Shown here: positions 8,836 to 16,493 of the stretch, one piece after another
Position numbering within the stretch: the stretch's first letter is position 1
Layout of the letters: each line of letters starts with the position of its first letter
Assembly: GCA_947428835.1 (NCBI GenBank)
Contig: CANENE010000005.1
Location: 1-64,000 of the forward strand
Direction: 5' to 3'
Length of the DNA: 64,000 nucleotides
Source of the DNA: an uncultured bacterium
Lineage (GTDB): Bacteria > Cyanobacteriota > Vampirovibrionia > Gastranaerophilales > Gastranaerophilaceae
The notes under the pieces: generated by a model
Databases searched by the model: none
What the model was told of the DNA's origin: nothing
The model's input: the letters and a program-made list of their open reading frames with translations, nothing else
Position numbers and translations under genes: made by a program

Positions 8836-9957
8836 TTACCTGCATTTATAATATTTATTGTCTTTTTGTTTAATTAAACCTTTAAGTTCAAGTTCTGTCA
8901 AGATTGTCATCATTTTTGGAGTTTCAAATTTTGCTTCAAGCATTATTTCATCAAAGGTTTTTGCCTCAATTGAAATTATATCCAAAACAAAACTTTGTTT
9001 ATCATCTAATGAAATTGTTTCTTTCTCTTCTGTAATAATATCCCAACCAAGCTGATTTAACAAATCATTATATGTTGTTACTATACCTGCGCCGTCTTTA
9101 ATCAAATGATAAATACCTTCAGTATTTGGGTTTAAAATGTCACCTGGCATGCACATTAATTCTCTATTGTAATCAAGAGTCAAATTAGCGCTTATCATAG
9201 CACCGGATTTTAGCCTCGCTTCTGCAACAAGTGTGCCTTTGCTTATGCCAACAACGATTCTGTTTCTTTGGGGAAAATTCTGCGCCATAGGATCAATTCC
9301 AAGAGGATATTCAGAAAAAATCACCCCTGCCTCATCTTCTATTTTTTTGTATAAATCTTTATTTTGCATTGGATAAATGTGGTCTAAGCCCGAACCTATC
9401 ACAGCAATTGTTTTAAGATTATTTTCAATTGCAGCACTGTGAGCTGTTGCATCAATTCCATAGGCAAGACCCGAGACAATTGTAATGTCAGTATTTCTAA
9501 GGCCATCTATTATATTTTGAAGCCCGATTTTTGCAGAATTTGAAGCCTTTCTTGAACCCACTATTGCAACATTATGATTATTATCAATTCTTTTTAAATC
9601 GCCTTTATAATAAAGCGCCAAAGGAAAATCAGGAATTTGCCTTAATAAAGGCGGGTAGTTGTCATCTTCTATTGTAACCATTTTTACTTTATCATCCAAA
9701 AAAGCCTGATTATATGCTTTTTCGATATTAATCTCATCTCTTTTTTTAAGATAATTTAAAGGAATCGCAGTTTCATAGTAAGAGGCCATTTGCTGAAGAT
9801 CGTTTTTGTCCGCTTTAAATGCTCTTTCAACATCATAGTCAAAATATTCAAGCAATTTACTTTTAAAATAAGGGCGCACAAAAAGATAGCTGAATGCTGC
9901 ATAATATTTCAATTTATCATTATCTTTTTCTAATTTCAGTTGATTTATTTTATCCAC
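8836..9957 (-). CDS. dprA: DNA-processing protein DprA
   Basis: DprA loads RecA on incoming single-stranded DNA during natural transformation. The 373-residue protein has the Rossmann-like core with VGSRKAS, SGLAYGIDATAH, AVIGSGLDHIYP, SEYPLG, FPQRNRIV and EARLKSGAM. A C-terminal winged-helix (about 310-373) matches the DML1-like domain found on many DprAs. The start is GTG at 9955-9957; AAAGGA lies seven bases upstream inside the end of the TPR gene, whose stop codon the gene overlaps by 8 bases. Other competence genes are absent here except the partial dCMP deaminase/ComEB-like gene at the far end, which is not linked. Confidence 0.96.
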   Translation of the reverse strand: MDKINQLKLEKDNDKLKYYAAFSYLFVRPYFKSKLLEYFDYDVERAFKADKNDLQQMASYYETAIPLNYLKKRDEINIEKAYNQAFLDDKVKMVTIEDDNYPPLLRQIPDFPLALYYKGDLKRIDNNHNVAIVGSRKASNSAKIGLQNIIDGLRNTDITIVSGLAYGIDATAHSAAIENNLKTIAVIGSGLDHIYPMQNKDLYKKIEDEAGVIFSEYPLGIDPMAQNFPQRNRIVVGISKGTLVAEARLKSGAMISANLTLDYNRELMCMPGDILNPNTEGIYHLIKDGAGIVTTYNDLLNQLGWDIITEEKETISLDDKQSFVLDIISIEAKTFDEIMLEAKFETPKMMTILTELELKGLIKQKDNKYYKCR

Positions 9958-10900
9958 CCTCTTGTCCTTTTAAAAGCTTTGCTTTGCACTCTTTATATTC
10001 CTGCCTTACCGCATCTATATCAAAAGTCAGACTTCCTTGATATTCAAGTGCAAGCTCCAAACAATCGCACCTGGATTCCATATCATCATTAATTTCAAAA
10101 ATCCTGGACATAAGATAATAAATATCGCCATTTTCATTGTTCTGCGCAACATTAGTCAAAAATTCAAGAGCGCCGTCAATTTCCCCCTGTTTAATCCAAA
10201 TTTGCACAAGAAGTTTCATTGCACCAAAATCTTTGCTGTTTTTTTCAAGAGTCTTTTTAAGCATAATGATAGCATCGTCGATTCTGTTCAGTTCATAGTA
10301 AATCTGCGCAATATTAAAATATGCCCAGGAATAATCGCTTGAAAGCTCAAGAACTTTTTTGTATTCAACAAGTGCAAAATCATACATTTTGAGATTTTTG
10401 TATTCTCCTGCCAGATAAAAATGTGCAAAATAATCGCTATAGTTGTATTCAATTGCTTTTTTAAAACATTTTACAGCAGTTTTGTGGTTTTTCTTTTTAG
10501 AATACAAAACTCCGATTGAAAAAAAAGCGTTTGCATCTTCGTTTTTAAAAAATATAACTTTTTTAAAATTTTCCATTGCTTTATCAATTTCGCCCATTTT
10601 TTCATAGATAAGAGCAAGATTATACAAAAAATCAGGCTCATCAGGTTTAAGCTCAACTGCTTTTTGGTATGCAATTAGCGCGTATTCATCGTTTTTCAAT
10701 TTTTCCCAACAAATACCTGTATTAAAATATAAATCAGCATCCTCAGGAAATATTTCAAGCAGATATTTAATATGATTTAGGGCAACTTTTTCAAAACCTA
10801 AATCAAGGCAAAGCATAATAAGTTCTCTTCTTGCTTGAAAATTTTGAGGGTTTAATTTAATTGTAGTTTGAAGATTTTCAAATTTCTCGCTATCATTCAT
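9950..10900 (-). CDS. Tetratricopeptide-repeat protein
   Basis: This cytoplasmic protein of 316 residues is made almost wholly of TPR units: about seven 34-residue repeats between residues 5 and 270, with phrases such as PDEPDFLYNLALIYEKMGEI and KDFGAMKLLVQIW. There is no signal peptide or membrane segment. I place the start at the ATG at 10898-10900, which overlaps the upstream stop by eight bases (ATGAATGA); the reading frame itself is open further upstream. It is coupled to dprA downstream and to the RWYD-repeat gene upstream. It is probably an assembly scaffold, but the client is not known. Confidence 0.85.
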   Translation of the reverse strand: MNDSEKFENLQTTIKLNPQNFQARRELIMLCLDLGFEKVALNHIKYLLEIFPEDADLYFNTGICWEKLKNDEYALIAYQKAVELKPDEPDFLYNLALIYEKMGEIDKAMENFKKVIFFKNEDANAFFSIGVLYSKKKNHKTAVKCFKKAIEYNYSDYFAHFYLAGEYKNLKMYDFALVEYKKVLELSSDYSWAYFNIAQIYYELNRIDDAIIMLKKTLEKNSKDFGAMKLLVQIWIKQGEIDGALEFLTNVAQNNENGDIYYLMSRIFEINDDMESRCDCLELALEYQGSLTFDIDAVRQEYKECKAKLLKGQEGG

Positions 10901-11336
10901 TTTCTTTGTCTTCAAGTGCTTTATCAAGGTCGAGGTCTATATATTTACCTTCAAATTCCATTTTTTCTTCTTCATAGATTTCGTCTCGGTCTTCGTCTTG
11001 AATGATTTTTTCAATTACGATTTGCGCCATATCAAGAGCAACTTTCTTTTTGGTTTCAGGCGCGCATTTTTCAAGCATTTGAATGGCGGTTCTAACTGTG
11101 GAATCTATATCATACCAGCGGCAATGCCCTCTTTGTATGCGTCCATCTTCAACAGCAGTCATAATATCTTCTACATTTTCATATTTATTATCTTGGATAT
11201 TGTGTTCAATAATTACTTTAATTAAATTTAAGGCAACTGCAATTTGTCTTTCATCTGAAGAACTTGCAAGCGTTCTCATAGACATCGATAAAACCGGATC
11301 TTTATCATACCATCTAGAAAAATATTGATTTTCCAT
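10893..11336 (-). CDS. Unknown protein with two RWYD repeats
   Basis: I do not recognise this family. The 147-residue protein carries the same unit twice: RWYDKDPVLSMSMRTL followed by a helix ending LNLIKVIIE, and again RWYDIDSTVRTAIQML followed by a helix ending LDMAQIVIE. Each unit is about 40 residues, the two separated by a charged linker; the last 35 residues are strongly acidic. A paralogue with the same two-unit plan (RWYEKD, RWYDKN) lies at 52498-52827. The start chosen is the ATG at 11334-11336, preceded by AAAGGAAA; a longer reading frame would run into fixX. It lies between fixX and the TPR gene in one operon. Probably a small helical adaptor. Confidence 0.8.
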   Translation of the reverse strand: MENQYFSRWYDKDPVLSMSMRTLASSSDERQIAVALNLIKVIIEHNIQDNKYENVEDIMTAVEDGRIQRGHCRWYDIDSTVRTAIQMLEKCAPETKKKVALDMAQIVIEKIIQDEDRDEIYEEEKMEFEGKYIDLDLDKALEDKENE

Positions 11337-11358
11337 ATTTGCTTTCCTTTTGCTTTGT

Positions 11359-11655
11359 TTAACTGTTTTTAAAAACCACACCACAGCTAGCTTTTGGCCA
11401 ATGCCATTCTATTGATTTTTTTTCGCAAACAAGCTTACATGCGCCACATTCCAAACAATTTTCATAAACTACCGTAATTTCATCAAGTTGTTCATTGTAT
11501 TCATATACATTTGCGGGACATATAAATGTGCAGGTTTTCTCTTTGCAGTTTTTGCATTTTTCTTGGTCCAAGATTAAATGCGATTTACTATCACAATTAT
11601 ACTTGATGTTTGCTAATTTGTCTTGTATTGATTTTTTATTTTTATCGTCATTCAT
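11359..11655 (-). CDS. fixX: FixX-like ferredoxin
   Basis: FixX-type ferredoxins accept electrons with FixC in the ETF:quinone oxidoreductase branch. The 98-residue protein has two cysteine clusters, CKNCKEKTCTFICP and CLECGACKLVC, in the FixX arrangement, and the C-terminal I-E-W-H-W-P-K-A-S-C-G-V stretch typical of FixX. The ATG at 11653-11655 lies 5 bases past the fixC stop, with GGGA inside the end of fixC acting as a weak ribosome site; a longer reading frame extends into fixC but is less likely. It is the second gene of the fixC operon. FixA and FixB are not next to it. Confidence 0.88.
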   Translation of the reverse strand: MNDDKNKKSIQDKLANIKYNCDSKSHLILDQEKCKNCKEKTCTFICPANVYEYNEQLDEITVVYENCLECGACKLVCEKKSIEWHWPKASCGVVFKNS

Positions 11656-11660
11656 AGTTA

Positions 11661-12995
11661 TTATTTCCCAAAAAGCATATCTAAGGCGCATCTTAGGGCA
11701 CAGAAGGCATCTTTAAATAATTCCAAAATGTTTCTTTCTTTTATGAAATTTGTTAAGAATTTTCTATATTGCTGACTTTTAGAAATATTATTTGCGCCTG
11801 TTATTATTTCAAAAAATTCTTTTATCTTGTTTGGATAATACACAGATATCGAATTTGCTCTTTTATGAAGTAAATTAATTACATTTCTGTATGTGTATAA
11901 ATCTTTAAAAATAAAAGATTTTTCCAATCTTTTAATATAATTATTCAACATATTTTTGGAAAAGTCATTTTTTTCTATTGCATCAAGCGCCGTTTCACCT
12001 GCCAGTTTTCCTGAAATAAGCGCAAAATTAGTTCCTTCAAAATGGACTCCATTTATAAACCCTGCAGCATCGCCTGCGACCATTACACCGTCGGAAACCA
12101 GTTTTGGCATATCATAAAAGCCGCCTTCGGGAATTATATGGGCGCTGTATTCAATTGATTTTGTATCTTTGATTAGCTGTGAAATTACAGGATGTTTTTT
12201 GACTTCGTCTAAAATATAATTAATATTCAGTTTGTTTTTCTTTAAATCTTCAAGGTTGCATCCGACACCAAGCATTATCGTATCTTTGAATGTGAATAAA
12301 AATGTCATCATAAAAAGGTTATTATACTGCTTTAAATTTCCAAAATCCGAACCAAAAAACAGCATATTTTTGCCCGTTGTTCCATCTTCTTTGAGATTAA
12401 ACCTATCTTCAATTGTTTTTTTATCAAGTTTCAAAGTTTCTTTAATGGTTAAAATAACATCTTTAGGCTCTAAATCTTTTTTTCTTAAACCCGCTTGGCC
12501 CAAAAGAATTGTATTTGCCCCATTTGCAATAATTGTTACAGGTGCAAAATATTCTTCCAATTCTGTCTTAATACCCACAACTTTCTTATCTTTAATAATT
12601 AAAGATGTTACAAGGGTAGAAGGGATATAATAAACACCTTCTTTTTTTGCAATATTCACCATCCAGCTATCTAAATCAAATCTTTTTATAGCAAAAGCAT
12701 TAGAATCGGCGGGGTTATTATAAGAAATATTAAATACTCCTTCATCATTCAAAAATGCCCAGGTATGATCATTTATAATTCTTTCATAAGGCATATTTTG
12801 AATATCATCACAAAAAAGCTCTTCAAGCGCTCTTTTATAGACAGCACCTCCATACATATTTTTTGAGCCCGGGTATTCGCTTCTATCTATCAAAATAACT
12901 TTTTTACCGCTCCTTGCAACGGTAATTGCAGCTGCAATACCGCTTGGGCCGGCACCTATAACTATACAATCAACATTATTTATAATTTTATCCAT
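11661..12995 (-). CDS. fixC: FixC-like electron-transfer flavoprotein:quinone oxidoreductase
   Basis: FAD-dependent FixC passes electrons from an ETF to a quinone or, in bifurcating complexes, to a low-potential partner. The 444-residue protein opens with the dinucleotide fold DCIVIGAGPSGIAAAITVA, then LIDRSEYPGSKNMYGG, and has the later FAD motif GVMVAGDAAGFIN with H-F-E-G-T-N. The ATG at 12993-12995 is preferred over a TTG seven codons upstream; there is no Shine-Dalgarno. A good promoter ends only a few bases upstream, so the message may be leaderless. Only fixX accompanies it; without fixAB the electron donor cannot be named, and ETF genes elsewhere in the genome are expected. Confidence 0.88.
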   Translation of the reverse strand: MDKIINNVDCIVIGAGPSGIAAAITVARSGKKVILIDRSEYPGSKNMYGGAVYKRALEELFCDDIQNMPYERIINDHTWAFLNDEGVFNISYNNPADSNAFAIKRFDLDSWMVNIAKKEGVYYIPSTLVTSLIIKDKKVVGIKTELEEYFAPVTIIANGANTILLGQAGLRKKDLEPKDVILTIKETLKLDKKTIEDRFNLKEDGTTGKNMLFFGSDFGNLKQYNNLFMMTFLFTFKDTIMLGVGCNLEDLKKNKLNINYILDEVKKHPVISQLIKDTKSIEYSAHIIPEGGFYDMPKLVSDGVMVAGDAAGFINGVHFEGTNFALISGKLAGETALDAIEKNDFSKNMLNNYIKRLEKSFIFKDLYTYRNVINLLHKRANSISVYYPNKIKEFFEIITGANNISKSQQYRKFLTNFIKERNILELFKDAFCALRCALDMLFGK

Positions 12996-13002
12996 AAATA
13001 AT

Positions 13003-13032
13003 ATTTTAACCGACAATTTGAAACATTACAAT
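13003..13032 (-). promoter_or_regulatory. Probable sigma-70-type promoter of the fixC-aroE series
   Basis: On the minus strand there is TTGTAA (13027-13032), an 18-base spacer, and TAAAAT (13003-13008). The expected start site falls at or within a few bases of the fixC ATG, which would give a leaderless transcript. It lies just beyond the terminator of the SLH gene, where a new promoter is needed. Confidence 0.45.
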
Positions 13033-13055
13033 AAGAAAAACGTATTAATTTATAC

Positions 13056-13090
13056 TAAAAAACCCCTCTATATTTCTATAGAAGGGTTTA
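13056..13090 (-). terminator. Rho-independent terminator after the SLH gene
   Basis: Reading the minus strand, AAACCCTTCTATA, a short loop, then TATAGAGGGGTTT form a stem with one mismatch, followed by a run of T. It lies about 20 bases past the SLH gene stop and separates it from the fixC operon. Confidence 0.85.
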
Positions 13091-13110
13091 TCTTAATCAC
13101 AAACAGTCAA

Positions 13111-14532
13111 TTAAAATATAACTGTTAATTCTTCGTTTGGATTTAATGAAGAAGAATTTGAAAGTGATGGAACAATTGTGTAAAGAATTTCATCACCAAC
13201 TTCATAAATTACGCCGAATGTACCGGAAACTGCAGTTTTAACAAGCCCATAAACGCCTTTTCCAATAGTAACAAATGAGTTACCGAAGCTTGCAGCTCCA
13301 CGTCCAAGGTGACCGGTAAATGTTTCAACAAATGTATCTGATAATCTGTCGCCGTATTCTTCAAGTCCGTTTCCTGCAATTGCAACAGCTTGTTGGGCAG
13401 AACGTCCGGCAACACCAGCAACTCTGGCAGCACCGGTAAATGGTGCACCAAGAATTCTTGCAACGATATTTGGGCTTTTTAGTTTATCAGCAGTTGCAGA
13501 AGTCATTTCTTTAGGGAATTTAGCAACACAGTCGCCATTTTTAATTTCTGTAAATTTAACAGTTACGCTTCCTGCGTTATTGCCCAAACCGGGTCTTTGA
13601 ACTGTAACAACTTCACCATAAACAAGTGAACCAACAGGATAAGTATTACCTTCAATTACAACTTCTTCAGTTGTTTTTGCAGCAAATCTATCGCCGATAT
13701 TAGAATGTCTTGCATCAACTCTATCTATCATTTTAATTTTGATTGCAACAGGAGTACCTGCAGCGTTGAATGCATCACCTGTAATTTGTCCTTTAGAAGC
13801 ATATTTTAATCTTAAATCGCTAATTAAAACTGCAACCTGGTGTCTTGAAAGATATGGATTTTCAAGAAGCAATTTTTGATCAGGAAGGTTAGCTGTTAAA
13901 CCTGAAGCAATAACTTCTTTTGTGCAGCCATATGCCCAAGAAGGTATATTTTGAACAACTTCACCATTGATAGTTGGAGCAGTTCCGTCATTTTCATAAG
14001 GAACTTCGATTAATTTAGCAACTGTAGCAAATACTTCTGCTTTAGTGATTGCTTGATCAGGTTTGAATGATTTATCAGGATAACCAATCATAACATCTGC
14101 TGCTGTTGCTTTTGAAATTTCAGCATCAGCCCAGTATGAAGTAGTTACATCTGTATATCTTTTGCTGCTTTTAGCATCTTGAATATTTAAACCTTGAGAT
14201 AGCATATATGCCAATTCACCTCTTGAAACAGGCATTTTGATATCAAAGTTTCTATCACCTTTTTTAACGCTCATTGCATTTAGAAGATCTTTTGCCCAAG
14301 CATTAACATATAAATTTTCTTTGTTAGTGAAGCCAACTCTATTTTTTTGTTTAAGAATTTTACCACCGATTCTATAAACATTGTTAGCATCTTTAATTTC
14401 TGTAGCATCAGCATTCATCAAAGAAGGGTGAGCATACACTTGTACTTTTTCTTGATCGCATTTAGCCATTGCTAAATTACAGCCCAAAAATAAAGCTAAC
14501 GTAACCGATAGAGCTTTTGCACTTTTTTTCAT
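13111..14532 (-). CDS. Secreted protein with S-layer homology (SLH) domain
   Basis: The 473-residue protein has a signal peptide (about 1-23, ending LAMA-K). An SLH unit at about residues 95-165 carries the pattern F/Y-x-D-V ... W-A-x-x-x-I ... A ... G-Y-P-D-x-S-F-K-P-D-Q-x-I-T-K-A-E (seen as VMIGYPDKSFKPDQAITKAE). SLH domains bind pyruvylated wall polymer or peptidoglycan. In cyanobacteria they anchor outer-membrane porins, but here the C-terminal half has no visible porin barrel; it contains a beta-rich middle (about 235-330) and a Gly/Ala-rich amphipathic stretch (about 345-440). A strong AGGAGT site lies 8 bases upstream of the ATG. It is a single gene with its own terminator, so probably an abundant envelope protein. 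Confidence 0.88.
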   Translation of the reverse strand: MKKSAKALSVTLALFLGCNLAMAKCDQEKVQVYAHPSLMNADATEIKDANNVYRIGGKILKQKNRVGFTNKENLYVNAWAKDLLNAMSVKKGDRNFDIKMPVSRGELAYMLSQGLNIQDAKSSKRYTDVTTSYWADAEISKATAADVMIGYPDKSFKPDQAITKAEVFATVAKLIEVPYENDGTAPTINGEVVQNIPSWAYGCTKEVIASGLTANLPDQKLLLENPYLSRHQVAVLISDLRLKYASKGQITGDAFNAAGTPVAIKIKMIDRVDARHSNIGDRFAAKTTEEVVIEGNTYPVGSLVYGEVVTVQRPGLGNNAGSVTVKFTEIKNGDCVAKFPKEMTSATADKLKSPNIVARILGAPFTGAARVAGVAGRSAQQAVAIAGNGLEEYGDRLSDTFVETFTGHLGRGAASFGNSFVTIGKGVYGLVKTAVSGTFGVIYEVGDEILYTIVPSLSNSSSLNPNEELTVIF

Positions 14533-14724
14533 AAAACATACTCCTATTCCTATTGTTGTATAACTTATACCAACATTTTATTAAGCTCATTATCTTATGA
14601 TAAATCAATTTAGTCAAGGGAAATTTATAAATTTTAATAGGGCCAAACATAATACATATGTATGAAATAGAGCCAATTTAATTATGATATACTATCTTTG
14701 TTAAAAGCATAAAGGACAATAGAA

Positions 14725-15600
14725 ATGAACATAAGTTTATATAGCGAAAACGGCAGTTCCGATTTAAAAAATTTAATACATCTTGATGATGAAACACAGC
14801 TTCGCGAATTTGATTTAAGTGAACTTGAAAACTACAAACAATATAACCCTTCTTTAATGATTTTAGATATGGAAAAAGATAAAGTCAGAGAATTTTGTGC
14901 CGTAAGAAAACTTGAATGTTCCGTTTTGGTGGTTGTGGATGAAATCCCCCAAAATTTGACAGTCAGAGCTCTAACATACGACTATATTAAAAAAGAAATC
15001 AATGAAACCGAGCTAAATGTCAGAATAAAAGCCCTTTTGAAAACATATGAAACAAAGAAAAATCTTGTTAAATCAGCTATTTGCGATGAATTAACAGGAT
15101 TATACAATAGGAAATACCTTCATCATAGATTGGATGCTGAAATTTCCCGTGCAAAACGTTATGGCACTCCATTATCAGTATTATTACTTGATATAGACTA
15201 CTTCAAAATCGTAAATGATATGTACGGTTATGACTGGGGCGATATTTTGCTTAAAAAAATCGCTCAAATGTTAAGTGCATTAGTTAGAAAAGAAGATGTA
15301 TTGACCAGATACGGCGATGAGGAATTTATTATTGTTCTTCCTGAAACCACAGAAGCGCAGGCTATGATATTTGCGGAACGTTTCAGAAAAGATGTTGAAA
15401 AGATGGAATTTATTCCCGCAAATGAGCAAGAACGCCATCCGATTACAATTTCGGGTGGAATAAGCGCATATCCTTATATGGAAGAAGTTGAAGAAAATTC
15501 AAATACAGTAATAAGATACGCGGAACACGCTTTATATCACGCTAAGCAATCAGGTAAAAATAAAATCGTCGAATTTTCAAAAATGAACCCGGGATGCTAA
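14725..15600 (+). CDS. GGDEF-domain protein with degenerate receiver-like N-terminus
   Basis: Residues about 1-110 look like a CheY-like fold lacking the usual phospho-acceptor context. Residues about 120-285 are a diguanylate-cyclase domain: [30 protein letters not shown], and the signature loop reads RYGDEEF, so the second Gly of GGDEF is Asp. The inhibitory site R-K-E-D is present five residues before the loop, as in product-inhibited cyclases. The C-terminal GGISAYPY is normal. Cyclase activity is uncertain because of the G-to-D change, though both acidic residues remain. It is followed after one base by hisF, so the two are cotranscribed, probably without functional link. Confidence 0.88.
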   Translation: MNISLYSENGSSDLKNLIHLDDETQLREFDLSELENYKQYNPSLMILDMEKDKVREFCAVRKLECSVLVVVDEIPQNLTVRALTYDYIKKEINETELNVRIKALLKTYETKKNLVKSAICDELTGLYNRKYLHHRLDAEISRAKRYGTPLSVLLLDIDYFKIVNDMYGYDWGDILLKKIAQMLSALVRKEDVLTRYGDEEFIIVLPETTEAQAMIFAERFRKDVEKMEFIPANEQERHPITISGGISAYPYMEEVEENSNTVIRYAEHALYHAKQSGKNKIVEFSKMNPGC

Positions 15601-15601
15601 A

Positions 15602-16375
15602 ATGAGCTTGTCTACTACTCTAACCAAAAGAATTATCCCTTGTTTAGATGTTAAAGACGGCTATACCGTTAAAGGGGTCAACTTTGAAAACCTTGTTGAA
15701 GTAGCAGATCCTGTTGAACTTGCTAAAAAATATAGCAGCGAGGGCGCAGATGAGCTTGTTTTTTTGGATATAACAGCAACAAATGAAAAAAGAAAAACAA
15801 TTGTAGAACTTGTCCAACAAATAAGCAAAAATATCTTCATACCATTTACGGTAGGAGGCGGCATAAGTTCGCTTGATGATATCAAAGCTATTTTAAAAGC
15901 AGGAGCGGATAAGGTTTCTATTAATTCAGCAGCAGTTAAAAACCCCGATATCATTAAAGAAGTTTCCGATTATTTCGGGCGCCAATGCATTGTTGTAGCG
16001 CTTGATGCTAAAAAAATCGATAATGATTTTTATGTTTTTATTAACGCAGGAAAGAAAAACACAGGAATTTTAGCTCTTGATTGGGCAAAAAAAGTTGAAA
16101 ATTTGGGAGCAGGCGAGATTTTACTTACTTCAATGGATTATGATGGCACCAAAAAAGGCTTTGATATTGAACTTAATAATTTAATTTCATCTAATGTCAA
16201 TATTCCCGTTATCGCATCAGGCGGTGCCGGAGCAGATGCAGCGCATTTTGCAGATGTATTTAATAAAACAAATGTTGATGCGGCTCTTGCTGCTTCGATT
16301 TTCCATTTTGATGAGCTTCCGATTCCAAAATTGAAACAAGAGCTTGTTGAAGCAGGGATTAACGTAAGAAACTAA
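15602..16375 (+). CDS. hisF: Imidazole glycerol phosphate synthase, cyclase subunit
   Basis: HisF is a (beta/alpha)8 barrel that uses ammonia from HisH to convert PRFAR into IGP and AICAR in histidine synthesis. The 257-residue protein has the N-terminal catalytic Asp in [10 protein letters not shown], the phosphate-binding VGGGI, the second catalytic Asp in VVALDAKK, the [13 protein letters not shown] loop and VIASGGAG, all in place. The length is typical. ATG is one base past the GGDEF stop. HisH and the other his genes are not in the window, so the pathway is scattered in this genome. Confidence 0.97.
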   Translation: MSLSTTLTKRIIPCLDVKDGYTVKGVNFENLVEVADPVELAKKYSSEGADELVFLDITATNEKRKTIVELVQQISKNIFIPFTVGGGISSLDDIKAILKAGADKVSINSAAVKNPDIIKEVSDYFGRQCIVVALDAKKIDNDFYVFINAGKKNTGILALDWAKKVENLGAGEILLTSMDYDGTKKGFDIELNNLISSNVNIPVIASGGAGADAAHFADVFNKTNVDAALAASIFHFDELPIPKLKQELVEAGINVRN

Positions 16376-16388
16376 GATATATATTTTT

Positions 16389-16427
16389 GGATTGCCACGT
16401 CAGGCTTCGTCTTGCTCGCAGTGACGT
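16389..16427 (-). repeat. Single unit of the CATTGCGAGG...GGCAATCC palindromic repeat
   Basis: On the minus strand this reads CGTCACTGCGAGC, a central part, then GTGGCAATCC. It matches unit C of the composite repeats at 43791-43970, 45217-45458 and 49471-49650. It lies just after hisF and before the shared terminator. Confidence 0.75.
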
Positions 16428-16438
16428 ATTTAAATAAC

Positions 16439-16472
16439 AAAAGACCGCAAGCTTTTGCCTGTGGTCTTTTTT
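16439..16472. terminator. Bidirectional terminator between hisF and nifJ
   Basis: AAGACCGCAAGC, a TTTT loop, then GCCTGTGGTCTT make a 12-bp stem with one mismatch and one wobble, flanked by A-run and T-run. It can end both the plus-strand hisF message and the minus-strand nifJ message. Confidence 0.85.
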
Positions 16473-16493
16473 GGTTTATGAAATAAATTTAAG

